Source: Bradyrhizobium vignae (GTDB lineage: Bacteria > Pseudomonadota > Alphaproteobacteria > Rhizobiales > Xanthobacteraceae). From it: a stretch of DNA of 64,000 nucleotides. The stretch spans positions 153,992 to 217,991 of the forward strand of contig NZ_RDQF01000007.1 in assembly GCF_004114425.1 (NCBI RefSeq). The letters are read 5' to 3'. The notes under the pieces are model-generated. The model was not told the origin of the DNA and ran no database searches. It was given only the letters and a program-made list of their open reading frames with translations. Both the position numbers and the translations under genes were made by a program. Of this stretch, positions 10,709 through 20,289 are shown one piece after another; within the stretch, counting starts at the first letter, position 1; each line of letters begins with the position of its first letter.

Positions 10709-11164
10709 ATGGCCGTTTCGCTCGCAGACAATGATGACGACGACGACTTCTCGGAAACGCATGACATCAACGTCACGCCGTTCATCGACGTCATCCTGGT
10801 GCTGCTGATCATCTTCATGGTCGCCGCGCCGCTGTCCACGGTCGACCTACCGATCGATCTGCCGACGTCGAGTGCGACGCCGCAGAAGAAGCCGGACAAG
10901 CCGACTTATCTCAGCATCAAGCCCGATCTGACGCTCGCGATCGGAGAGAACCCGGTTCAGCGGGCTGAGTTGATCGGGACCCTCGATGGCCTGTCCGATA
11001 TGAGCAAGGACAAGTATGTCTTCCTGCGCGCCGATCGTTCGGTCCCTTATGGCGAGTTGATGGGCGTCATGGAGCTCTTGCGCTCAGGCGGTTATACGCG
11101 GGTGAAGCTGGTCGCGCTGGAGGGCCCGCCGGGGGCACCGCCGCCAGGCGCCGCTCAGCCTTGA
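10709..11164 (+). CDS. exbD: TonB-system energiser ExbD
   Basis: A 151-residue inner-membrane protein with one helix (about 26-44) carrying the essential proton-accepting Asp (D27 in NVTPFIDVILVLL), then a periplasmic domain. The N-terminus is strikingly acidic (DNDDDDDF). Together with ExbB it forms the pump that drives TonB. A short Pro/Gly-rich tail (GPPGAPPPGAA) ends the protein. The gene follows exbB by 3 nt and precedes tonB by 9 nt in one operon. Confidence 0.93.
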   Translation: MAVSLADNDDDDDFSETHDINVTPFIDVILVLLIIFMVAAPLSTVDLPIDLPTSSATPQKKPDKPTYLSIKPDLTLAIGENPVQRAELIGTLDGLSDMSKDKYVFLRADRSVPYGELMGVMELLRSGGYTRVKLVALEGPPGAPPPGAAQP

Positions 11165-11173
11165 GGCGCAACG

Positions 11174-11989
11174 ATGTCAGACGAACCGAGACCATCCCGG
11201 AAGCTCTGGATTTTGGCGGCAGTGGCGGCGCTCGCGCTTCATCTGGGTGGTGCAGCGCTTGCGCTGGCTCATTTGCGCACCGAGGATGACGGCGACGGCC
11301 TTGGTGCGGCCGGCGCCGAATTCGCCGTGGAGATGGCTTCCCCCAAGGCGCCCGATACCGATCTGCCGCCTGGGCCCGATAGCGAGGCGATGCAGGAGCA
11401 GCAGGCGCTTCCCGAGCAGAAGGCCGAGACCAAGGAGACGGAGCTTCCGAAGGATCAGTCACAGGAGGTCGAGGATCCTGACCGCGTCGTGACCGAGAAC
11501 AACACGAAGAAGCCAACGGAAGACGATCCGAAGATTCAAGCTGTCGAGACTCCCGCTGCCGAGGCATCGCCGAAGTCGGTTGCAACGGCGCGGCAGATGC
11601 TCGATGAAGACGCGCGGGAGGCCGAGAAAGCGCTGGCGCCGGTGCTGGGGCTCGGCAAGGACATCCTGAAGATCACGGCCGACTGGAACCGCAAGATCAG
11701 CGCGCACCTCGCGGCCCACAAGGTCAATCCGGAGGGCAAGCAGCCCAACAACCAGAAGGTCAAGGTGAGCTTCGCGATCAACCGGAAGGGCAACGTGCTG
11801 TCGGTTGATGTCGTGGAGTCGTCGGGGGATGCAGCCTACGATGCGGCAGCGGTCTCAATCGTTCGCAAGTCCGATCCCATCCCGCAGCCGCCCGTCGGAT
11901 TGACTGACGACCGGTTCGAGCGCACCGTGGACATCATCTTCACGCCGCCTGACGCCAAGAGAAAGAAGAAGACGGCTCAGCGCCAGTAG
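11174..11989 (+). CDS. tonB: Energy transducer TonB
   Basis: A 271-residue TonB. The single N-terminal membrane helix (about 10-32) includes the His expected for contact with ExbB/ExbD (LALHLGG). A long charged Glu/Lys/Pro linker spans the periplasm (about 60-165). The C-terminal beta-alpha-beta TonB domain is at about 170-255 (VKVSFAINRKGNVLSVDVVESSG, DAAAVSIVRKSDPIPQPP). A Lys-rich tail follows. The linker is more Glu/Lys than the classical EPKP type. It is the last gene of the receptor-dioxygenase-exbB-exbD-tonB operon and its end overlaps the convergent gene by 13 nt. Confidence 0.92.
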   Translation: MSDEPRPSRKLWILAAVAALALHLGGAALALAHLRTEDDGDGLGAAGAEFAVEMASPKAPDTDLPPGPDSEAMQEQQALPEQKAETKETELPKDQSQEVEDPDRVVTENNTKKPTEDDPKIQAVETPAAEASPKSVATARQMLDEDAREAEKALAPVLGLGKDILKITADWNRKISAHLAAHKVNPEGKQPNNQKVKVSFAINRKGNVLSVDVVESSGDAAYDAAAVSIVRKSDPIPQPPVGLTDDRFERTVDIIFTPPDAKRKKKTAQRQ

Positions 11990-12462
11990 AGCCGGATCCC
12001 AACATAGACAACGACCAGGCAGGCGAAGATCAGCGCCACCGGCAGCGGCCGTTTCTGGGGGCCGGCGAATGCCGCCGCCCCGAAGGAGGCGGCCTTCTTC
12101 GGTTTCGGTGCCGGGCGGCGGAAGGCGGTAACATTGTCCGCGGCCGGCTCGGCTTGGCGGGGGCGGACGTCGGGAGGCGTTCCCGCACCGCCCATCTCGG
12201 CGTAATAGGCCTTGTAGATCGCGCCGATGGTGGCCTCGGTAGCCTCGTCCTCGCTCATCTGCGCCAGCAGGTTCTGGTAGCTCGCCAGGAACTCCTGGGC
12301 CTCCGCCGGCAGCGCGGATGCCCCATTGAGCTTGGCCATCATCTTCCAGGTGGCAAAATCGGCGCGGGCGCGGGTGTCGGCGCGTCGCGCGATCAGCATA
12401 TCGGCAGCTTTGACCAAGTCGGCCTCTCGCCCTTTCGGCGTGGGTTCCAATGTTGCGTTCAA
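11977..12462 (-). CDS. Hypothetical protein with C-terminal membrane anchor
   Basis: A 161-residue protein with a soluble helical N-terminal region (about 1-95), a Pro/Lys-rich linker (about 105-140) and a single hydrophobic segment near the end (about 143-158, VALIFACLVVVYVGI). This predicts a tail-anchored protein facing the cytoplasm. I do not recognise the family. It is convergent with tonB (13 nt overlap of the 3' ends) and its start abuts the stop of the site-2 protease gene, so those two may be co-transcribed. Confidence 0.7.
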   Translation of the reverse strand: MNATLEPTPKGREADLVKAADMLIARRADTRARADFATWKMMAKLNGASALPAEAQEFLASYQNLLAQMSEDEATEATIGAIYKAYYAEMGGAGTPPDVRPRQAEPAADNVTAFRRPAPKPKKAASFGAAAFAGPQKRPLPVALIFACLVVVYVGIRLYWR

Positions 12463-13143
12463 CTACGCGTTGCCAGTCAGGAAGAGAACAGCCTGAATCA
12501 CATAACCGGTCAACGTCCGCAGTATTGCTGAAATAACATCAAGATTTAGACCGAACTGGGAACCCGCGAGTGGCAGCAGGATCAACAGACCGATCAGGAT
12601 CAGCATGCCGAACGGCTCGAGCCGGGACAACGGCACGGCGAGCGCCCGCGGCAAAAGTCCCACCGCAACGCGACCGCCGTCGAGCGGCGGGATCGGCATC
12701 ATGTTGAACACCGCTAGGATCGCATTGATCACGAGGGCATTCTTGAGATTGTCCGCAACCCACTTCGCCGAACTCGCGGGCACCAGGGGCAGGGCATGGA
12801 AAGCGAATGCCGCGGCCAGCGCCAGCAGGATGTTGGTGACGGGCCCGGCCAGCGCCACCCACACCATGTCGAGCCTGGGATTGTTCAGCTTGCGGAAGTT
12901 CACCGGGACCGGCTTGGCATAGCCGAACAGGAATGGCGAATGCGCAAACAGCAGCATCGCGGGCAGGATCAGGGTACCGAATGGGTCGATATGCCTGACA
13001 GGGTTGAAGCTGACGCGGCCGAGCTGCGAGGCCGTGTTGTCCCCGAGCCTGTCGGCGACGAAGGCGTGCGCGGCCTCGTGAAAGGTGATGGCGAGCACCA
13101 GCGGCAGGACCCAGACGGAGAGATCATAAATGGAAATATTCAC
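12463..13143 (-). CDS. Site-2 protease family protein (peptidase M50)
   Basis: A 226-residue integral-membrane metalloprotease. The zinc-binding HEAAH motif sits in the first helix (ITFHEAAHAF, about 19-28). The third ligand lies in FNMMPIPPLDGGR near residue 155. Roughly six membrane segments fit the compact YwhC/SpoIVFB-like branch without a PDZ domain. I take the GTG at 13143 as the start (GAGC-type binding site upstream); the frame stays open to 13467 but the added residues are Arg/Pro/Gly-rich antisense of the LysR gene. Substrate unknown. The following hypothetical gene begins directly after its stop. Confidence 0.85.
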   Translation of the reverse strand: MNISIYDLSVWVLPLVLAITFHEAAHAFVADRLGDNTASQLGRVSFNPVRHIDPFGTLILPAMLLFAHSPFLFGYAKPVPVNFRKLNNPRLDMVWVALAGPVTNILLALAAAFAFHALPLVPASSAKWVADNLKNALVINAILAVFNMMPIPPLDGGRVAVGLLPRALAVPLSRLEPFGMLILIGLLILLPLAGSQFGLNLDVISAILRTLTGYVIQAVLFLTGNA

Positions 13144-13220
13144 CAGCTCATCCGCTCCGGTTCGGTCCGCGCGCTCTGCAAAGCAGGCCGTATAGGGCCA
13201 CAGCCCTTTACGATCCACAG

Positions 13221-14087
13221 TTATATGGCGTTTAATTCCGAAATTGTCCGCTGCAGATGATCCGCCAGCTGTGCCGCCGGACGCGACAGCTTGCGCGCGC
13301 GATGGAGGCGGATGTCGGCGGCCGGCAGCGGCGGCAGGCCGTCGCGCGCCGACAGGACGCGCAGGCGAGGGGGCAGGGTGCCCGCCTTCACGACCGTGAT
13401 CGCGAGGCCCTGTGCCGCGATCGCTTCCACCGCCGCGAGGCTCCGGCTGACGAAGGCAAGCCGCCACGGGCGGCCGGCAGCATCGAGGGCCTCAGTGGCC
13501 CATTGGCGGAACAGGCAGCCCGGCGGGTAGCGCGCGACGGGCAGCGTGTCTCGTGGCGCGGCGGCTGAATATGACGCGGCCGCGGCCCAGACCGCCTGTT
13601 CCCGCCGCAGCAATTCGCCGCCGCCATGTCCTTCCGGATGCATGGCAATGACAAGGTCATAGGCCTCGCCGAGCCGGGCCGGCATCGTGGCGGTCAGCCC
13701 AGTCTCGATCTCGACCCGGATCTCCGGATGGCTCTTGGCAAAGCGCGCCAGCAAGGGCGGAATGACGATCGTGCCGTAGTCGTCCATTACCCCGAGGCGG
13801 ACCACGGCTTCGCGCTTGCGCGCGCGGAGCGCATCGACCGCCTCTGCATTGAGGTCGAGAAGCCGTCTTGCATAGACAAGCAGCTCCCGACCCGCCGCAC
13901 TCAGTGCGACGCCCGACCTCATGCGGTGAAACAGCCTGACGTCCAGTCGTTCTTCGAGACGCCTGATCTGGACGCTCACCGCCGATTGGGTGCGGTTGAG
14001 GATCGCGGCCGCGCGCGTGAACGATTGATGATCGGCAACGGCGAGGAAGGCCTTCAGCAGGTCGGGGTCGAGATCGGGTGCGGTCAT
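13221..14087 (-). CDS. LysR-family transcriptional regulator
   Basis: A 288-residue regulator. The winged helix-turn-helix is at about 8-66 (FLAVADHQSFTRAAAILNRTQSAVSVQIRRLEERLDV, quoted in part: SFTRAAAILN, RTQSAVSVQ). The effector-binding domain runs from about 92 to the C-terminus. It is divergent from an EamA-family exporter whose start is 88 nt away, the classical arrangement in which the LysR protein controls the divergent gene and itself. Ligand unknown. Confidence 0.9.
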   Translation of the reverse strand: MTAPDLDPDLLKAFLAVADHQSFTRAAAILNRTQSAVSVQIRRLEERLDVRLFHRMRSGVALSAAGRELLVYARRLLDLNAEAVDALRARKREAVVRLGVMDDYGTIVIPPLLARFAKSHPEIRVEIETGLTATMPARLGEAYDLVIAMHPEGHGGGELLRREQAVWAAAASYSAAAPRDTLPVARYPPGCLFRQWATEALDAAGRPWRLAFVSRSLAAVEAIAAQGLAITVVKAGTLPPRLRVLSARDGLPPLPAADIRLHRARKLSRPAAQLADHLQRTISELNAI

Positions 14088-14174
14088 GACGAAAACTTAT
14101 CCTGCCATGATGGAAATTCCATTCCCCGTTTCGGCGCGTCTCCTATGCTGCTCGCAAAACGGTTGGGACGAGTC

Positions 14175-15086
14175 ATGGGCGAGATCTTTGGCGTTTTTGC
14201 CGCCGTGTTGTCGAGTGCGCTGGGCGGGACATCTATCGGTGCCACGCGCTATCTCGTCGGGAGCATCGATCCGCTCGCGATCGGCTCATTCCGGTTCGGC
14301 ATCGGTTTTTCCCTGCTACTGCCCCTGACGCTGCTGCGCGGCGATCGCTGGCCGAAGCAAGGGGACTGGGCCGCCGCCATCGGACTCGGCATTCTGTTCT
14401 TTGCGCTGTTTCCGATCCTGTTCAACGCCTCGCTGATCTTCACGACGGCCGCGCGCGGCGCGCTTGCGCTGTCGACGCTTCCGCTGTTGTCGCTCTTGAT
14501 CGGGGCCATTCTCGGCGCGGAAGCCCTGACCTGGCGCAAGTCCATGGGCGTCGTGACTGCGACGTTTGGCGTTGCGCTCGCGCTGCTCTCCGACCTCGCC
14601 TCGGCGCCGACAGGCGCCTGGCGCGGCGATCTCCTGATGATGGCGGCTGCGCTGTGCATGGCGCTCTACGGCATCTGGTCGAAGCCGTTGATCCGGCGCT
14701 CCAGCCCGATCGCCTTTACGACCATGAGCATGGCGGCGGGTGCGGCCTGCCTCATCCTGCTCTCCTATGTCCGCGGCAGCTTTGCGCCGGTCGCCGGCTT
14801 CGGCATGCCACAGTGGTTGGGCGCCCTCTATCTGGGTGCCTTCGGCGCGGCGCTGACCTTCTATCTCTGGGCCTTCGCACTGGAGCGCACGACGCCGACG
14901 CGCGTCGCGATCTCCGTGACGGTCAATCCGATCACGGCCTCGCTGGTCGGGGCCTGGTTGCTGAACGAGCCGCTGCGCTGGAATTTGGCGGCGGGTATCA
15001 TTGCGGTGTTCGCCGGGATCTGGATCGCGACGACAACCGGACGGCGCACGCAGGCGGCGAGCGCGTCTGCGTCGCACCAGATCTGA
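14175..15086 (+). CDS. EamA/DMT-family transporter
   Basis: A 303-residue inner-membrane protein with about ten hydrophobic helices and the two-fold EamA repeat (about 5-135 and 150-290). The second repeat ends in the familiar ALERTTPTRVAISVTVNPITA segment. Members export amino acids or other small metabolites; the substrate cannot be told from sequence. I place the start at the ATG at 14175, which gives a family-like N-terminus (MGEIFGVFAAVLSS). An ATG at 14145 would add ten residues. The adjacent divergent LysR gene is the likely regulator. Confidence 0.85.
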   Translation: MGEIFGVFAAVLSSALGGTSIGATRYLVGSIDPLAIGSFRFGIGFSLLLPLTLLRGDRWPKQGDWAAAIGLGILFFALFPILFNASLIFTTAARGALALSTLPLLSLLIGAILGAEALTWRKSMGVVTATFGVALALLSDLASAPTGAWRGDLLMMAAALCMALYGIWSKPLIRRSSPIAFTTMSMAAGAACLILLSYVRGSFAPVAGFGMPQWLGALYLGAFGAALTFYLWAFALERTTPTRVAISVTVNPITASLVGAWLLNEPLRWNLAAGIIAVFAGIWIATTTGRRTQAASASASHQI

Positions 15087-15088
15087 CG

Positions 15089-15481
15089 TCACGCCGGGAT
15101 CGTCGTCTGATGCTGCGTCAGGCCATCATCGAGCTTCACCCAGGCGAGCTTTTCCGACACCCAGATGTGCTCGGTCGGCGCGAAGGCGTTGCGATCGTCG
15201 AAAGTAGCGAGGGCGACGCCCGCCAGCGTGCCGTTGCGACGCCAGGCGAACAGGCGCGTGCCGCAACGCTTGCAGAATACGCGGTCGATGTTCTCGGAGG
15301 ACGCATAGCGGGCCGTCTCGCCCTCGACGCTGAGCGCGCGCTGGTCGAACTGGGCGCGGGCGAAGTAGGGCGATCCCATCGCCTTCTGGCAGATGCGGCA
15401 ATGGCAGATGCGGACGTTGAGCGGCTCGCCTTCCGCCTTGAACCGCACCGCGCCGCACAGGCATCCCCCTTCCCGGATCAT
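15089..15481 (-). CDS. GFA (glutathione-dependent formaldehyde-activating) family protein
   Basis: A 130-residue zinc protein of the GFA/CENP-V family. All zinc-binding motifs are present: GGCLCGAVRF (about 5-14), CHCRICQKAMGS (about 27-38) and CKRCGTRLF (about 70-78). The founding member, Gfa, was described as accelerating adduct formation between formaldehyde and glutathione, but most relatives are uncharacterised, so the reaction here is not assigned. It is convergent with the EamA gene (2 nt apart) and lies 3 nt downstream of the broken serine hydrolase gene. Confidence 0.85.
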   Translation of the reverse strand: MIREGGCLCGAVRFKAEGEPLNVRICHCRICQKAMGSPYFARAQFDQRALSVEGETARYASSENIDRVFCKRCGTRLFAWRRNGTLAGVALATFDDRNAFAPTEHIWVSEKLAWVKLDDGLTQHQTTIPA

Positions 15482-15484
15482 GGC

Positions 15485-16650
15485 TCAGGCCACCCGCCAT
15501 TCGCCGACTTGGCGCGCCATGTTCCAGTTGAGATTGTCGAGATCGCCATCCATGTCGGAATTCCTGCGTCTGGTGTTGGTGAAGGCGGCCCAGCAGAAGC
15601 CGCCATGAGTGCGCACGGCAATCGTGCTCGTACCCGGCAGGCTGCCATTGTGCCACCAATTGCCTGACTTGTTGATGCAAAAACCCTTAGCGTAGTCTGG
15701 ACTGTAGCTGGGCGCGGTGGTCATGAGCTGGATGGTGCGCGGCCGCAGGATGTTCGCCGGTCTCGTGTAGCCGTCGACATGCATCAGCAGTTGCACGAGA
15801 TCCGACGGCGTCGCGATCCAGCCGCCATGGGAATCCATCCGCCGGACATTCATGCCGTAGGGATTTTCGCCCTGGCCGTAATAGGCGACTTCGCCGGCCT
15901 GGCGCTGCTCGCGGGTGTTGCCGGCGATCGTCATCTCGGTAACGCCGCAGCGCGCGAACACCTCGCTGCGGACATGCTCGCCATAGGACTGGCCTGTAAG
16001 CTTCTCGATGACGCGGCCCAGCACGCAATAGCCGAAATTGGAATAGGCGTAGCGCTGGCCCGGCGGTCGGTCCGGCGGCCGATTGGCTAGCGTCCAGGCG
16101 ATCAGCTCGGCATGACCATCCGCGGATGGGTGAACATGGGGTCGCGGTCGTCGTTGCTCCAGCCGCCGGCAGTATGGGTCAAGAGATGCTCGAGCGTGAT
16201 CTGGTCGCTGCCGGCGGAGTTGGGCTGCCCATAGTCGGTGCCGAGCAGCGCGCCTCGGCCGAACACGCGGTCCGCCAGCTTGAGGCGGTTCTCCTCGATC
16301 AGGCGGAAGATCGTGACCGAGGTGATCATCTTGCTGACGCTGGCGATCCGGAACAGATGCCGCGGCGTTACGGCCTCGTTCCGCTCGATATCGGCCAGAC
16401 CAAAGGCGTCCTCATGGACAATAGTGCCGGCATAGCCGATCGCAACGGATAGGGCCGGCACGCCGTACTTGTCCATGAAGCTGTGCGCGAGCCGTGCCAT
16501 GGCGCCGCGCTCGGCCGGCGAGGGCGGGCGGATGCTCGGTGGGTTGGGCGCGAGCTGCGCAAGCGCAGTCGATGACAGCAGCGGCAGCGCGCCTGCGCCC
16601 GCTGCGAGCTTCACGAAATCCCGACGCCTGAAATCACGTCCGAGTCGCAT
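15485..16650 (-). pseudogene. Serine hydrolase (beta-lactamase/class C-like), frameshifted
   Basis: Two frames together make one Tat-exported serine hydrolase of about 388 residues. The first part (16650 to 16102) has a twin-arginine signal (RRRDFVKLAAGAG), the SxxK nucleophile motif (IASVSKM) and stops at TGA after HPRMVMPS. The second part resumes in another frame and runs to 15485. Restoring one base between 16115 and 16116 turns the junction into HPRMDHAELIAWTLAN and continues through YAYSNFGYC, which holds the YxN catalytic motif missing from both separate frames. This is therefore a single-base deletion or a sequencing error. The ribosome binding site GGAGG precedes the ATG at 16650. 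Confidence 0.8.
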
Positions 16651-16679
16651 GGTCCGCCCCTCCAGGGGCGGCCAGTACT

Positions 16680-17426
16680 TCAGTAGGTCGCCCGTCCGCC
16701 GGAAATATCAAACACCGCGCCGGTGGAGAAGGCGCAATCTTCGGATGCAAGCCAGCTCACCATTGCGGCGAGCTCTTCCACCAGCACGAAGCGTCCCTTC
16801 GGGATCTTCGACAGCATGAAGTCGATATGCTGCTGCGTCATCTGGTCGAAGATCGCGGTCTTGGCGGCCGCCGGTGTCACCGCGTTGACGATGATGTCAT
16901 GGGCGGCGAGCTCCTTGCCGAGCGATTTCGTCAGCGCGATCAGGCCGGCCTTGGAGGCCGAGTAGTGCGCGGCGTTCGGATTGCCTTCCTTGCCGGCGAT
17001 CGAGGCGATGTTCACGATGCGCCCGTATTTCTGCTTGAGCATTTCGGGCACGACCGCCTTGCAGCATATGAAGGGACCATCGAGGTTGATGCGCAGAACT
17101 TTCCGCCATTCCTCCAGATCGGTCTCCCAGACCGGCTTGTTGACGCCGGCGATGCCGGCATTGTTGACGAGGATGTCGATCTTGCCGAAGGCGGCGAGCG
17201 TGGCATCGCGGGCGGTCTCCACGGCAGCCGTGTCGGTGACGTCGACCTTGAAGACTTTGGTCTCGCCGCCGATCTCCTTTGCGGCCTTCTCGGCCAGCGT
17301 GGCATCGAAATCCCAGATCGCGACCTTGGCGCCGGAGGCCACAAAGCGCTCGGCGATGGCGCGGCCAAAGCCCTGCGCGCCGCCCGTGACGACAGCGACG
17401 CGGCCGTTGAGATCGATCTTGTTCAT
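16680..17426 (-). CDS. SDR-family oxidoreductase (probable sugar dehydrogenase)
   Basis: A 248-residue classical short-chain dehydrogenase. The NAD(P)-binding motif is VTGGAQGFGRAI (about 14-25), NNAG is at about 90, the catalytic Ser is in NIASIAG and the YSASK pair is near 155-159. An acidic residue after beta-2 (IWDFDA) favours NAD. In the sugar-acid island it would suit oxidation of an aldose or lactone-level intermediate; this is inference from context. It ends a minus-strand run behind a second SDR (16 nt upstream) and a XylD-like dehydratase, which suggests an operon repressed by the LacI protein. The C-terminus GGRATY is typical of SDRs. Confidence 0.85.
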   Translation of the reverse strand: MNKIDLNGRVAVVTGGAQGFGRAIAERFVASGAKVAIWDFDATLAEKAAKEIGGETKVFKVDVTDTAAVETARDATLAAFGKIDILVNNAGIAGVNKPVWETDLEEWRKVLRINLDGPFICCKAVVPEMLKQKYGRIVNIASIAGKEGNPNAAHYSASKAGLIALTKSLGKELAAHDIIVNAVTPAAAKTAIFDQMTQQHIDFMLSKIPKGRFVLVEELAAMVSWLASEDCAFSTGAVFDISGGRATY

Positions 17427-17442
17427 GCCGGGGCCCTTGGCG

Positions 17443-18174
17443 TCAGAGCATGTAGCCGCCGTCGACGACGAGGTCGACGCCGGTGGTGAAGGCGCTCTCG
17501 TCGCTGCCGAGATAGACCGCCATAGCCGCGATCTCCTCGGCGGTGCCGAGCCGGCCCATCTTCTGGCGGGAGATGAACATCTCCTTGCCCTGCGGCCCTT
17601 GCGCCGCGGCGCGGTCGAGCATCGAAGGCGTCTCGACGGTGCCCGGGCAGATCGAGTTGCAGCGGATGCCCTTGGTGATGAAGTCGAGCGCGACCGCGCG
17701 CGACAGCAGCGACACCGCCGCCTTCGACGAGCTGTAAACGTAGCGGTTCGCCGGCGGCCTCAAGGCCGCGCAGGACGAGATGTTGACGATGCTGCCGCCG
17801 CCGCCCGCAATCATGTCGGGCAGGAAGGCCTTGATGGTCCGGTGCATCGACTTGACGTTGAGGTCGAAGGAGAAGTCGAAATCCTCTTCCGAGCACTCCA
17901 GGATGGTGCCGTGATGCACGAAGCCGGCGGCGTTGAGCAGGATGTCGATCTTGCCGACGCGCTTGGCGAAGGCGTTGACGTCGGCGGTGTTGCGGACGTC
18001 GAGCTTTGCCACTTCGGCGATGCCTTCCTTGCTCAGGCTCGCGATGCCGGCCTCGTTGATGTCGGTGGCGATGACGGTTGCGCCTTCACGCGCGAATGCG
18101 ATGGCGCAAGCGCGCCCGATGCCTGCTGCCGCTGCCGTGACGACGGCGCGCTTTCCCTTGAGGCGGTCTGCCAT
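17443..18174 (-). CDS. SDR-family oxidoreductase, DHRS6/2-keto-3-deoxy-L-fuconate dehydrogenase-like
   Basis: A 243-residue SDR with the unusual cofactor motif VTAAAAGIGRAC, in which the first glycine is alanine. Together with NAAGFVHHGTIL, the Ser in NISSCAALR, the YSSSK pair and RCNSICPGTVETPS, this closely matches the DHRS6 branch, which includes bacterial 2-keto-3-deoxy-L-fuconate dehydrogenases. Such enzymes oxidise the product of a sugar-acid dehydratase, and a dehydratase gene lies just upstream. The start is set at 18174 by AAGGGAGAA; an ATG seven codons earlier lacks a site. The gap to the dehydratase gene holds a palindromic repeat. Confidence 0.85.
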   Translation of the reverse strand: MADRLKGKRAVVTAAAAGIGRACAIAFAREGATVIATDINEAGIASLSKEGIAEVAKLDVRNTADVNAFAKRVGKIDILLNAAGFVHHGTILECSEEDFDFSFDLNVKSMHRTIKAFLPDMIAGGGGSIVNISSCAALRPPANRYVYSSSKAAVSLLSRAVALDFITKGIRCNSICPGTVETPSMLDRAAAQGPQGKEMFISRQKMGRLGTAEEIAAMAVYLGSDESAFTTGVDLVVDGGYML

Positions 18175-18211
18175 TTTCTTCTCCCTTGTGTTCATTCGAA
18201 TGCCAACCCCA

Positions 18212-18328
18212 CGTCATTGCGAGGAGCCCGCGACAAAATTGCGAAGCAATTTTGCGCTGGCGACTAAGCAATCCAGACTCTCTCCGTGGACAAATCCCTG
18301 GATTTGCTTCGTTACGGTCGCAATGACG
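18212..18328. repeat. Intergenic palindromic repeat, family A copy 1
   Basis: Outer arms CGTCATTGC and GCAATGACG face each other, with inner complementary blocks GCAATCCAGA and CTGGATTTGCTTCG. A nested 9-bp hairpin (18234-18242 with 18246-18254, loop GAA) is inserted in the left half. A second copy of the family is at 55534-55621. It lies between the dehydratase and the SDR gene, inside the presumed operon. Confidence 0.8.
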
Positions 18329-18337
18329 GTGTGGCTG

Positions 18338-20167
18338 TCAGTGATTGTCCCGCGCCACACCGAAGGTGCCGGCGACGTTCTGGTAGCGCGTGGCGAGCTC
18401 CATGCAGGCGCCGGTCGACTGCTGGCCGACGGTGTTGCGGTAGATTTCTTGCCACGGCGTCTGGTTCGGTGGATGCCTGAAGCCGCCATTGGCCTTCAGC
18501 TCGGCGTGGCGCTTCTTCAGCTCCTCGTCCGAGATCAGGATGTTGGCGCTACCCTTGTTGAGGTCGATGCGCACCTTGTCGCCGGTCCTCAGGATCGCGA
18601 GGCCTCCATTGGCGGCGGCTTCCGGCGAAGCATTGAGGATCGAGGGCGAGCCCGAGGTGCCGGACTGACGGCCGTCGCCGATGCAGGGCAGGGACAGGAT
18701 GCCGCGTTTGATCAAGGCTGCCGGCGGCTGCATGTTCACGACCTCGGCGCCGCCGGGATAGCCGATCGGGCCGGTGCCGCGGATGAACAGCACGCAGCGC
18801 TCGTCGATGTCGAGCGAGGGATCGTCGATCCGCTCGTGGTAGTCCTCCGGACCCTCGAACACGATGGCGCGGCCCTCGAAGGCGTTCGGATCCTTGGGGT
18901 TGCTGAGATAGCGGTCGCGAAACTCCTTGGAGATCACGCTGGTCTTCATGATCGCGGAATCGAACAGGTTGCCCTTCAGCACCAGGAAGCCGGCATCCTT
19001 CACCAGCGGCTTGTCGTAAGCCCAGATCACGTCGTTATCGGGCTCCGGCGCAGACTTGCAGTTCTCGCCGATGCCGCGGCCGTTGACCGTGATCGCATCC
19101 TCATGGATGCGCTTATGCTTCATCAGCTCGCGCACCACGGCGGGCACGCCGCCGGCGCGGTGGAATTCCTCGCCGAGATAGAAGCCGGCGGGCTGCATGT
19201 TGACCAAGAGCGGCACGTCATGCCCGTATTTCTGCCAGTCCTCGATCGACAGCTCGACGCCGATATGGCGGGCGAGGGCGTTGATGTGGATCGGCGCGTT
19301 GGTCGAACCGCCGATCGCCGAATTGATCACGATGCAGTTCTCGAACGCCTTGCGGGTCAGGATGTCCGAAGGCTTCAAATCCTCCCAGACCATCTCGACA
19401 ATGCGCTTGCCGGTCTCGTAGGCGATCTGGCCGCGCTCGCGATAGGGAGCGGGGATCGCCGCGCAGCCCGGCAGCGAGAAGCCGAGCGCTTCGGCAAGCC
19501 CGTTCATGGTCGAGGCCGTGCCCATGGTGTTGCAATGGCCGACCGAGGGCGCCGAGGAAGCCACGATCTCCATGAACTCCTCATAGTTGATCTCGCCGGC
19601 CGCGAGTCGCTCACGCGACTTCCAGACGATGGTTCCGGAGCCGGTGCGCTCGCCATTGTGCCAGCCGTTGAGCATCGGGCCACCCGACAGCACGATCGCG
19701 GGCAGGTTCACGGTCGCCGCCGCCATCATGCAGGCCGGCGTCGTTTTGTCGCAACCGGTGGTGAGCACCACGCCGTCGAGCGGATAGCCGTAGAGGACTT
19801 CGACCAAGCCGAGGTATGCGAGGTTGCGGTCGAGCGCCGCGGTCGGGCGCTTGCCGGTCTCTTGAATCGGGTGGGTGGGGAACTCCATCGCGATGCCACC
19901 GGCCTCGCGGATGCCTTCGCGGACGCGGTGCGCGAGCTCGATGTGGTGGCGGTTGCAGGGCGAGAGGTCGTTGCCGGTCTGGGCGATGCCGATGATCGGC
20001 TTGCCGGATTGAAGCTCGGCGCGGGTGAGGCCGTAGTTCAGATAACGCTCCATGTAGAGCGCAGTCATGCCCGGATTGTGCGGGTTGTTGAACCATTCCT
20101 GCGAGCGAAGGTGGCGGCGAGTACCGTTGCTGCCGGCGGCATGCCCATTGGTTGGTTTCTTTGTCAT
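18338..20167 (-). CDS. IlvD/Edd-family sugar-acid dehydratase (XylD-like)
   Basis: A 609-residue Fe-S dehydratase that removes water from an aldonate to give a 2-keto-3-deoxy acid. From memory it resembles Caulobacter D-xylonate dehydratase XylD along its length: [68 protein letters not shown] and [17 protein letters not shown]. The cluster cysteines are those in SPCN, TGCDKT and GHCNTMG. The substrate could be xylonate or another pentonate, hexonate or deoxy-aldonate. The start at 20167 has AGGAGA upstream. A LacI-type operator candidate sits about 140 nt upstream, inside the end of the regulator gene. Confidence 0.88.
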   Translation of the reverse strand: MTKKPTNGHAAGSNGTRRHLRSQEWFNNPHNPGMTALYMERYLNYGLTRAELQSGKPIIGIAQTGNDLSPCNRHHIELAHRVREGIREAGGIAMEFPTHPIQETGKRPTAALDRNLAYLGLVEVLYGYPLDGVVLTTGCDKTTPACMMAAATVNLPAIVLSGGPMLNGWHNGERTGSGTIVWKSRERLAAGEINYEEFMEIVASSAPSVGHCNTMGTASTMNGLAEALGFSLPGCAAIPAPYRERGQIAYETGKRIVEMVWEDLKPSDILTRKAFENCIVINSAIGGSTNAPIHINALARHIGVELSIEDWQKYGHDVPLLVNMQPAGFYLGEEFHRAGGVPAVVRELMKHKRIHEDAITVNGRGIGENCKSAPEPDNDVIWAYDKPLVKDAGFLVLKGNLFDSAIMKTSVISKEFRDRYLSNPKDPNAFEGRAIVFEGPEDYHERIDDPSLDIDERCVLFIRGTGPIGYPGGAEVVNMQPPAALIKRGILSLPCIGDGRQSGTSGSPSILNASPEAAANGGLAILRTGDKVRIDLNKGSANILISDEELKKRHAELKANGGFRHPPNQTPWQEIYRNTVGQQSTGACMELATRYQNVAGTFGVARDNH

Positions 20168-20289
20168 TGGTTTCTCCTGCAATGCAAACGCACTGGCGTC
20201 CGTCTCATGGTGTCGGCATGCGCGATGCCCAACGGCGCGAGCGATGATTTGCCTTCCCGCTGGCGGGTCGTTTCCTCACGAGCCCGATA

